A stretch of 64,000 nt of DNA, from contig NZ_JAIMIB010000003.1 of NCBI RefSeq assembly GCF_019966515.1, positions 310,001 to 374,000 on the forward strand. The letters are read 5' to 3'. Position 1 is the first letter of the stretch, and each line of letters begins with the position of its first letter. Below, piece after piece: positions 1-6,734 of this stretch. The notes beneath the pieces are model-generated. The model saw only the letters and a list, made by a program, of their open reading frames with translations, did not search any database and was not told where the DNA came from. Both the position numbers and the translations under genes were made by a program. This DNA comes from Roseovarius aestuarii (GTDB taxonomy: Bacteria > Pseudomonadota > Alphaproteobacteria > Rhodobacterales > Rhodobacteraceae).

Positions 1-653
1 CGTGGAACAGCCGCGTTTTTCCCGACATCGATCCGCTGGTGGTGAATTACGGCGACCGGGTGCGCGTGCGGGTCGGGAACCTGACCATGACCAACCACCC
101 GATCCACATGCATGGCTATGATTTCGAGGTGACCTGCACCGATGGCGGCTGGGTGCCGAAAGAGGCGCGCTGGCCGGAAGTTAGTATCGACATCCCCGTC
201 GGCGCGATGCGCGCCTACGAATTCGACGCGGTTCACCTAGGCGACTGGGCGATCCATTGTCACAAGTCGCACCACACGATGAATGCAATGGGTCACGACG
301 TGCCCAACTTCATTGGCGCCGACAAGACACAATTGACGCGGATGATCCGTCGGCATCAGCCGGAATACATGCCCATGGGCAGCAACGGCATGGCCGAAAT
401 GGGCATGATGCAAATGGAACTACCCGACAATACCGTGCCGATGATGACCGGCTGGGGGCCGCATGGCCCGATTGAGATGGGTGGCATGTTCTCGGTCGTG
501 AAGGTGCGCGAGGGGATCGATGCAGACGACTATTCCGATCCCGGCTGGTACGAAAACCCGCCCGGCACGCAGGCCTATGAATGGGCAGGAGAGCTGCCGG
601 AATTCTCAACGAATGACAGCCCCAAAACCCGGCTGACCAAACGCAAGTCCTGA
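1..653 (+). CDS. Multicopper oxidase, C-terminal part (partial)
   Basis: The reading frame is open from base 3 at the window edge, so the 5' end is missing and about 216 residues are visible. It is the C-terminal cupredoxin domain of a multicopper oxidase of the copper-resistance type. Two copper-binding signatures are present: HPIHMHGYDF near the start, and HCHKSHHTMNAMGH about 45 residues later, which supplies type 1 and type 3 copper ligands. A Met-rich stretch follows (MPMGSNGMAEMGMMQMEL), as in CopA/CueO-like enzymes that oxidise Cu(I) in the periplasm. The downstream cupredoxin-CusF gene supports a copper-handling role. The exact subfamily cannot be fixed without the N-terminus. Confidence 0.9.
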   Translation, partial: WNSRVFPDIDPLVVNYGDRVRVRVGNLTMTNHPIHMHGYDFEVTCTDGGWVPKEARWPEVSIDIPVGAMRAYEFDAVHLGDWAIHCHKSHHTMNAMGHDVPNFIGADKTQLTRMIRRHQPEYMPMGSNGMAEMGMMQMELPDNTVPMMTGWGPHGPIEMGGMFSVVKVREGIDADDYSDPGWYENPPGTQAYEWAGELPEFSTNDSPKTRLTKRKS

Positions 654-690
654 GCACCTTGGACACATCTACAGACAAAGGAAACGCATA

Positions 691-1410
691 ATGAAACATC
701 TTACTTTAGCGGCTGTCGCATGTTTTGCCGCCTCTGCCGCCTTCGCTGCGGGATCGCATGATCACAGCCATGACCATTCCGAAGGTGAGCACGGCAAAAT
801 GATGGCCGTTGGCATGCCTGGCAAGGCGGATGCCGTGGATCGGACAATCGACGTCATCATGCGCGAAACCGATGATGGCGACATGATCTTTGAGCCTTCG
901 GAGTTTGACATCAAACAGGGTGAAACCATCCGCTTTATCGTCTCCAATAAAGGCGAGTTGGAGCACGAATTTGTCATCGACTCGCAGGAGGGAAATGCCA
1001 AGCACAAAGAGATGATGGCCCAGATGGAAATGGAGCATGACGACCCCAACTCGGTCAGCCTTGAGCCCGGTGAAAGCGGCGAAGTGGTCTGGAAATTCGC
1101 CAATGCCGGCGCGTTCGAATTCGCCTGCCTCATTCCCGGGCATTACGAAGCGGGTATGCACGGCCCAATCAACGTCGCCGAAACAATGGTCGAGCGCATT
1201 TACACCAAGGGTGTCGTGAAAAAGATCAAGCCTGACTCGGGGAAGGTCACGATCATTCACGAGGAACTAGTTGAACACGACATGCCCGCCATGACGATGG
1301 TGTTCCCTGTAGCCGATGACGCAATGCTGGATGCTCTTAGCGAAGGGCAGAAAATCGAGTTCGTCGCGGATCGTGTGAAGGGCAAATTGACCATAACCGA
1401 TCTGAAGTAA
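691..1410 (+). CDS. Cupredoxin-CusF fusion periplasmic copper protein
   Basis: 239 residues, starting after AAGGAAA at good spacing. An N-terminal signal peptide (about residues 1-20) is followed by a His-rich segment (residues 22-34). A cupredoxin domain spans about 55-165, with type 1 copper ligands in ACLIPGHYEAGMHG (Cys-x4-His-x4-Met). A second domain from about 168 to the end matches CusF, the periplasmic Cu(I)/Ag(I) chaperone, with the metal-binding core MPAMTMVFPV. The two copper modules in one chain suggest a soluble periplasmic copper carrier. It lies 37 bp after the multicopper oxidase and probably shares its transcript. The function is inferred from the domains; substrate specificity is not shown. 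Confidence 0.88.
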   Translation: MKHLTLAAVACFAASAAFAAGSHDHSHDHSEGEHGKMMAVGMPGKADAVDRTIDVIMRETDDGDMIFEPSEFDIKQGETIRFIVSNKGELEHEFVIDSQEGNAKHKEMMAQMEMEHDDPNSVSLEPGESGEVVWKFANAGAFEFACLIPGHYEAGMHGPINVAETMVERIYTKGVVKKIKPDSGKVTIIHEELVEHDMPAMTMVFPVADDAMLDALSEGQKIEFVADRVKGKLTITDLK

Positions 1411-1513
1411 CGCGCATGGCCAAGACGGTGGGGCCTTGGCCGTTGCCGTCTTAAGCCTTTCTCAAATCTCGGGCGTATCCGCGTCTGCCGCAACAGATGG
1501 CTGGGCCCCGCGC

Positions 1514-2512
1514 CTACTTGATCCAACTCGCCACATCGTTTGCCACGATGGGATGAGCCAGATAGCCATAGAACTTATGCGGGTTGGCTTTGCCGCCCAT
1601 GGCGTAGCAATTGTAAATGCGCTTGTCCGTGATGCTGTCGACGTAGTCGAATTTGGTCATTGCCTTATAGTCGTCTTTCATCGTGGTGTCGTGGCTGATG
1701 AAATCATCGACTGCTGCTGTGTTGTGCCAGTGCTTCACTATGTTCTTGGGGTGCTTGTCTGTGCCATCGTCGTGGGCCCGCTCATGCCCGTCATAGAGAT
1801 TGGCCTTGACCCCGGCCTCACCCAGCGGGCAACCGAGGGTGAGCCACTGGCTGATCCGGTTGCCGTTCTCGCGCACGTCGGCATATTCACTCATCCGCGA
1901 GAATTTCCAGAGCACATCATAGGCCACGATGCAGCCCATGGAATGCGAGATCAGGCAGATGTCGTCGCCGCGTTTGAGCGCGCGCCTGAGCGGCGTCTGA
2001 AGCCTTTCGCGAACTTTGGACCCGACTGAACGACGCATGAGATAGGCCCCCATATCGGCGGTTGCCAATTTGATCCCCACGGTATTGAGGAATGTCGCCG
2101 TAGTGATCGCGGCGATGGTGGACACCGCGCGCGCCGCATCATCCATGAAACGCAGGTCGTCGTTTTCCTTCAATATCTTGCGATAGGCGCGTTTGTCGAA
2201 ACGCCTGATCGCACCGAGCGCGTCGATTGCATCTGCAAATCCGACGTCTGGAAGGCAGGGGGCATTGTCGCTATGCGGGTCGGTCTCGGTCAGTCTTTTG
2301 GCGTGTGTGTCACTTTTAACAGCCAGGATGCGGTTGCTGATGTCGCCATAATAGACAAAGTCGATTTCTACCGCGCCATCCGCGACTTTTTTGGCCTTGG
2401 CCGGGTTGACCCGCTCGAGCCCCTGCAACAATGCCTGACGCTGAAACATCGCCAGGCGCTGTTTCGCGGGTTTGGTGCTGCGACCGTGAATCATGATGAT
2501 GCGCTGAGCCAT
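1514..2512 (-). CDS. Alpha/beta hydrolase-fold protein of unknown substrate
   Basis: 332 residues, start supported by GGAG upstream. The N-terminus (MAQRIIMIHGRS) resembles the first beta strand and oxyanion-hole region of alpha/beta hydrolases. The nucleophile elbow is ISHSMGCIVAYDVL at about residues 190-203, a lipase-type xHSMG motif with Ser as probable nucleophile. No signal peptide is obvious. It stands alone, convergent to the copper genes and followed at some distance by the cyclase-family gene. Related Rhodobacteraceae proteins are usually left as hypothetical; esterase activity is likely but the substrate is unknown. Confidence 0.7.
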   Translation of the reverse strand: MAQRIIMIHGRSTKPAKQRLAMFQRQALLQGLERVNPAKAKKVADGAVEIDFVYYGDISNRILAVKSDTHAKRLTETDPHSDNAPCLPDVGFADAIDALGAIRRFDKRAYRKILKENDDLRFMDDAARAVSTIAAITTATFLNTVGIKLATADMGAYLMRRSVGSKVRERLQTPLRRALKRGDDICLISHSMGCIVAYDVLWKFSRMSEYADVRENGNRISQWLTLGCPLGEAGVKANLYDGHERAHDDGTDKHPKNIVKHWHNTAAVDDFISHDTTMKDDYKAMTKFDYVDSITDKRIYNCYAMGGKANPHKFYGYLAHPIVANDVASWIK

Positions 2513-2642
2513 AGGTTTTCTCCGAAAGTGATTTTGTTGAATGGCACAATTGTGCCGGACAGAGCCGCAATCTGTCCAGAAAATACTTCGGTCGCGCGGG
2601 GGGCCCGGGCCAGGGCTGAAACGCCGACCCGGAGCGTGTGTG

Positions 2643-3455
2643 TCAGATCATCCCAAAAATGCGCGCCGGCCCGCCGGATCCGCCGCGATGTTTCGGGGCG
2701 CCGATCATGATCGTGGCGCCGCTGGCGGGCATTTTGTCGAGATTGGCGATATTTTCGATGCCGAACCGGCCAGTGGGAAGCCAGGCATAATGGGTGGCGA
2801 AATCGGCAGAGATCCCGTGATCCAGCGACAGCGTATCGCTGGCAATGGAACCGGCGCCGGTTTCAAGCAGCATCTGGGCAGCCTCGACATGGAAGCCCGG
2901 GAAATGCATCTTTTCGCCGTCGGAGTTGCGGAATCCGTCGCCGCCGGTTTTGCTGCCCCACCCGGAGTAGAGCGCGACACAGGCATTGTCGGGTATGTCG
3001 CCATGGGTGCTGATCCAGGCCTTGAGATCATCGGGGGTTAGTTGCGTATCCGCGTCATCAGCGGCGCGGGCCGCGATATCGATCACGCAGAGCGGCGCTA
3101 CCAGCGACGTCACCGGAATTTCATCAACTGACGCCCCATCGGTAGAAAAGTGCAGAGGTGCGTCGATATGGGTGCCGGTGTGCTCATTGAGGTTCATCGT
3201 GAACAGGTTGAAGCCATTCTCGGCAAAGCTGAACTTCTGTTCCATCTCGATCCCCGGACTGCCGAAGTAAGTCGGGAACACCGCGTCATAGGTATGAGTC
3301 AGGTCCTCGACTGCGCCATGTCCGGCCGCCAGGGCAGGCGGGGCTGAAACGGTGCCGAGCGCTGCAGCGGCACCGGCGGCGGCGCTGGCCGTGAAAAATG
3401 CGCGGCGGGACAACATTTTTTCCTTCACCGCGTTGATGACGCATATATCGCACAT
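2643..3455 (-). CDS. Cyclase-family metal-dependent hydrolase, Tat-exported
   Basis: 270 residues, with GGGAGAA ahead of the start. Residues 14-45 form a twin-arginine signal (MLSRRAFFTASAAAGAAAAL and an AxA-like cleavage region), so export in folded form is likely. The mature part carries HTGTHIDAPLHF, the metal-binding motif of the cyclase / kynurenine formamidase superfamily (HxGTHxDxPxH). Characterised relatives hydrolyse amide or lactam bonds, but periplasmic members are mostly uncharacterised. A start at the internal Met (3416) would also keep the Tat signal; the upstream start has the better ribosome site. Confidence 0.82.
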   Translation of the reverse strand: MCDICVINAVKEKMLSRRAFFTASAAAGAAAALGTVSAPPALAAGHGAVEDLTHTYDAVFPTYFGSPGIEMEQKFSFAENGFNLFTMNLNEHTGTHIDAPLHFSTDGASVDEIPVTSLVAPLCVIDIAARAADDADTQLTPDDLKAWISTHGDIPDNACVALYSGWGSKTGGDGFRNSDGEKMHFPGFHVEAAQMLLETGAGSIASDTLSLDHGISADFATHYAWLPTGRFGIENIANLDKMPASGATIMIGAPKHRGGSGGPARIFGMI

Positions 3456-3579
3456 AGTTTTCTCCCGTGGTTTCCGGTTATAGACCAGTGTGATGATAGT
3501 ACGGGTAACCGTATGGGCGAGTCGAAATTTACGCGCACCCGGTTGTGCAGAGCGGGCGCATGTCTGATAGGGGGCCGGA

Positions 3580-4155
3580 ATGGTCTATGTGAAATGGGTA
3601 TTCAAGATTTTTCTTTCGCTCATGGTGATCGTGTTTCTGCACTACACGTTGCCGCAGCATGATATCGCGCGGGTGACCGACACCTATGAAAAGCGGATCG
3701 ATTTTGGTGAAAATTCGATCTTCTGGTCGCATGCGGAAGTTGGGAACGCCACGGGTGCGGTGAACCGCGATGTGTTCTTTATCCAGTCGGTGCGCCGCAA
3801 CGGCCGGGTAATGGTGTATCGCAATGAAGATACCGGCTGGGGCTGGCCGCCTTATTTCAAGTTCGACACTTCCAATCTGCAGGCCGAAGCGGCGGATATG
3901 AAATCAACAGCCGAGGCGCCAAAGTGGGTGGCGATCAAGCACTATGGCTGGCGCAATGAGTTTCTGTCGATCTTTCCCAACGCGGTGGGTATTCGGCCTG
4001 TTGCCGACCCAGAGGCGAGGATCATTCCCTGGTTCAATATCGGGTTGCTGACATTCCTCTTTGCCTCGTTCTGGGCCGTTCGCGTGAGATGGATCAGATT
4101 CCGCAAAAACCGGATCGAAGCCAAGATCGACGAATGGACGGATGGTTGGGGATGA
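3580..4155 (+). CDS. DUF1523 family membrane-anchored protein
   Basis: 191 residues. A hydrophobic segment near the N-terminus (about 5-25, FKIFLSLMVIVFLHYTLPQH) and another near the C-terminus (about 146-163, IGLLTFLFASFWAV) suggest two membrane passes with a periplasmic middle domain. The LHYTLPQHDIARV and DFGENSIFW stretches are typical of the alphaproteobacterial DUF1523 family. No function is known. The gene is monocistronic, divergent from the cyclase gene with a 124-bp gap. Confidence 0.75.
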   Translation: MVYVKWVFKIFLSLMVIVFLHYTLPQHDIARVTDTYEKRIDFGENSIFWSHAEVGNATGAVNRDVFFIQSVRRNGRVMVYRNEDTGWGWPPYFKFDTSNLQAEAADMKSTAEAPKWVAIKHYGWRNEFLSIFPNAVGIRPVADPEARIIPWFNIGLLTFLFASFWAVRVRWIRFRKNRIEAKIDEWTDGWG

Positions 4156-4383
4156 GCGCCGTCTTGCAACTGCTCCGGGCAGCGATTGCAGGGCGAACGG
4201 ATTGGCCCTCCGCATAGTTGCGGTTTGGATGCCGTGCGGAGATGGTTTCAGCGATGAAGGGGACGGTAAGCGGTATTACTTCCAATGTCTGCATTGAGCC
4301 CAGAGCGGACATGAAGGAAAATGAGTAATCGAATGAAGAAATTGGGTTATGAGTAAGGAAATTTAGCTATCGCGAGTGCATAA

Positions 4384-4962
4384 ATGGATTGGATTTTTGA
4401 ACTAGATAGAGATGAGTTAAAGCAGATCTTTTCGCTTTCAGAAGAGCGGTCTGAGCGCGTGACTAAACTTATTCAAGGAGAGCTAGATAGTTCCTCTTGT
4501 AGTGATGAAACTAGATTGTCTGTCCTTCGTGACGAAGCTTATGGCCTCTACTGTTCGAAGGCCATTGAAGAAAAACAGGCGCTCAACGAGAAAGATATTG
4601 AAGAACTCCTACTAAGCGAGTTTCCGACGTCCAAATCGGTGCTGGGTGAGGCGATCATCAAAAGCAAGGTAAGTGCTCGACTATGTACGGAAATTGTTGA
4701 GCGAAGCGACTCTCAGAGTTGGCTGTACAAACAAGCAAAATCCTTTGTTTTTATGTCATCTTACAAAGAAGACCCCCGGTCCGAACATCTGGAGGATTTG
4801 TTAAATCTGTCGTGTGAATGGGCATTGCATCAGATAGTTTATCTAATCGACGAGCCAAACTTGAAGCCCTTTGCCGAAATGCTGGAGCGAAATAAGTTGG
4901 TTCCCATAAAGTCCAAGAATCGACTTATCAACGAGATTAAGCGTCGACGAAAGCGCGGATGA
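4384..4962 (+). CDS. Hypothetical protein in AT-rich DNA
   Basis: 192 residues, highly charged, predicted mostly helical, with no signal peptide, membrane segment or motif that I recognise. The C-terminus is very basic (INEIKRRRKRG), hinting at nucleic-acid binding at most. The coding sequence and about 70 bp before it are clearly AT-richer than all neighbours, and codon use differs (many AAA, GAA, TTA), pointing to recent horizontal acquisition. No mobility gene lies next to it. The ribosome site is weak. Confidence 0.6.
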   Translation: MDWIFELDRDELKQIFSLSEERSERVTKLIQGELDSSSCSDETRLSVLRDEAYGLYCSKAIEEKQALNEKDIEELLLSEFPTSKSVLGEAIIKSKVSARLCTEIVERSDSQSWLYKQAKSFVFMSSYKEDPRSEHLEDLLNLSCEWALHQIVYLIDEPNLKPFAEMLERNKLVPIKSKNRLINEIKRRRKRG

Positions 4963-5086
4963 CATCTCGACGTGTCGTCCAGACCCGGGAAGCTATGTAC
5001 TTGAGGGTAGGCATACAAGTTTAAAGTCCGTTTTGTCCGCTTAGCTGAAGGCGGTTTACCTCTTGGGCTGGAATCGGAAGAATGCC

Positions 5087-5959
5087 TCAACGCTTACCGT
5101 AATAAAGTCCCACCACATGCTCGGCCTCGGCAAAGAACAGCCAACGTGAAGCCGCAATACCCATCAGATGCAGGATAACGGCGACCAGAACCGAGACGTG
5201 CGCGTAGGGGATGAAAATCAGCAGTAGCGGCAGGATGAAACCCAGCAGCACTGCAACGACACGCACCTTGAGCGCGTGTTTGCGGCCAACCTGAAACACC
5301 AGTTCACGCAGCAGGTAGTTGGTGCCGGTGTGCGGTGGCTCAAACGCGCGGACATCGCCGATAGGGCCAAGGCCGGTCGCGCTCGCCATATCGGTGCCAC
5401 TGCCTTGCAGGGCGCCATCGCCCCTGACCCACCAGATCACCTGAATGACTGCCGCGATCGGTAACAGAATCTGTGCCAGAGCGATCTGCCCTGCTAGCAA
5501 TGCGCCCCCGGCAAGCGAGATCGACATCAGCAGCGCCGGTGTCAGCGCGGTTTTCCAGCGTGGCACCGTCTTGAGTTGGGCATATATCATCGAGGTGGCG
5601 TAGACCGTGGCGAGGCTTAGCAACGCGCCGATCCAGCCCAGAACGGCAATCCTGGTGTCGAGGAAAATGACCCCGGCGGCATAGAGGCCCATGGTGGCAA
5701 GCGCTGCCACGGCGGCCACACCTTCACGGCTAAGCCAGCTTGAGCGCCATTGGCTGAAGGCTTTCATCGCACGTTCCGGATGGCCCAGATGAAAGGTCGA
5801 GGCCAGAAGCCCGCCTACGGCCAGGCCGAAACCGATGGCGAAGAACACGAAGGCGACCCAGCCCGATACATCCGGAAGGCCCAGGCCCAGAAAGAACAGC
5901 AGGCCAAATCCCAGACCCGAGAGGGTGGTGAAAACGATGACAGAGGGGGCGGGATGCAT
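5087..5959 (-). CDS. soeC: Sulfite dehydrogenase membrane anchor SoeC (DmsC-like)
   Basis: 290 residues from the ATG at 5959, one base after the soeB stop; an upstream in-frame ATG lies inside soeB and is unlikely. The protein has about eight hydrophobic helices and fits the DmsC/NrfD-type quinone-interacting anchor family, with the familiar HLGHPERAMKAF segment and SWLSREG. In SoeABC this subunit anchors the complex at the cytoplasmic membrane and passes electrons from sulfite to the quinone pool. The order soeA-soeB-soeC with overlapping genes, directly after xsc-pta, supports SoeC over a DMSO reductase anchor. Confidence 0.88.
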   Translation of the reverse strand: MHPAPSVIVFTTLSGLGFGLLFFLGLGLPDVSGWVAFVFFAIGFGLAVGGLLASTFHLGHPERAMKAFSQWRSSWLSREGVAAVAALATMGLYAAGVIFLDTRIAVLGWIGALLSLATVYATSMIYAQLKTVPRWKTALTPALLMSISLAGGALLAGQIALAQILLPIAAVIQVIWWVRGDGALQGSGTDMASATGLGPIGDVRAFEPPHTGTNYLLRELVFQVGRKHALKVRVVAVLLGFILPLLLIFIPYAHVSVLVAVILHLMGIAASRWLFFAEAEHVVGLYYGKR

Positions 5960-5960
5960 C

Positions 5961-6734
5961 TCAGATTTTCTCCAAAGCTTTGTCGAGCCAGCCAAGGAAG
6001 CCCTTGGGCTCTTCCATCACGGGTTCAAGGAACGGGGCGAGAATGTCGATGTCACCGGCGTGATCCATCTGATCCTTGGGACGGGGCGGCAGGTATTTGT
6101 TGACGGGTTTGGTCTCCTGCTCGGGCATCAGGTCCATGCCGCCGCGCTCCGCCGTCAGCTTGCTGACATTGCTTTCCGGGTCGGCAAAATCGCCAAAATG
6201 ACGCGCACCGGCGGGGCAGGTACGGACACAGGCGGGGGCGCGGTCCACCTCGGGTAAGTTTTCGTTATAGATGCGGTCAACGCAAAGCGTGCATTTCTTC
6301 ATCACGCCTTCGGCGGCGTCAAGTTCCCGCGCACCATAGGGGCAGGCCCAGGCACAGAGGCCGCAGCCGATGCAGTCGCTTTCATTGACCAGCACGATGC
6401 CATCCTCGACGCGTTTGTAGCTGGCGCCGGTCGGGCAGACAGTGACGCAGGGGGCGTCTTCGCAATGCAGACACGACTTGGGAAAATGGATGAGCTGCGC
6501 CGCCGGGTGCGGCATCTCGGAGGTGGCCAGCGGCTGCACCTCGTAGCTGTGCACGCGGTTGAGGAACGTGCCCGAGCCTGCGCCGTCATAGGCGTTCTGG
6601 TCGGATAGCGGCGCGCCATAGTTTTCGGTGTTCCAGCCTTTGCAGGAAACGACACAGGCATGGCAGCCCACACAGGTATCAAGGTCGATCACTAGGCCCA
6701 GTTTGCGGGTGGTGCTTTCGGGAAGGGTCGTCAT
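5961..6734 (-). CDS. soeB: Sulfite dehydrogenase iron-sulfur subunit SoeB
   Basis: 257 residues from the ATG at 6734, which overlaps the soeA stop as ATGA. A longer reading frame continues upstream but would run inside soeA and is rejected. Four cysteine groups for [4Fe-4S] clusters are visible: CVGCHACVVSC, CLHCEDAPCVTVC, CIGCGLCAWAC and a fourth formed by CTLC with CVRTC. This is the electron-transfer subunit of DMSO-reductase-family enzymes (DmsB/SoeB). It wires the molybdenum site of SoeA to the membrane anchor SoeC. There is no Tat signal, in line with cytoplasmic SoeABC. Confidence 0.92.
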   Translation of the reverse strand: MTTLPESTTRKLGLVIDLDTCVGCHACVVSCKGWNTENYGAPLSDQNAYDGAGSGTFLNRVHSYEVQPLATSEMPHPAAQLIHFPKSCLHCEDAPCVTVCPTGASYKRVEDGIVLVNESDCIGCGLCAWACPYGARELDAAEGVMKKCTLCVDRIYNENLPEVDRAPACVRTCPAGARHFGDFADPESNVSKLTAERGGMDLMPEQETKPVNKYLPPRPKDQMDHAGDIDILAPFLEPVMEEPKGFLGWLDKALEKI

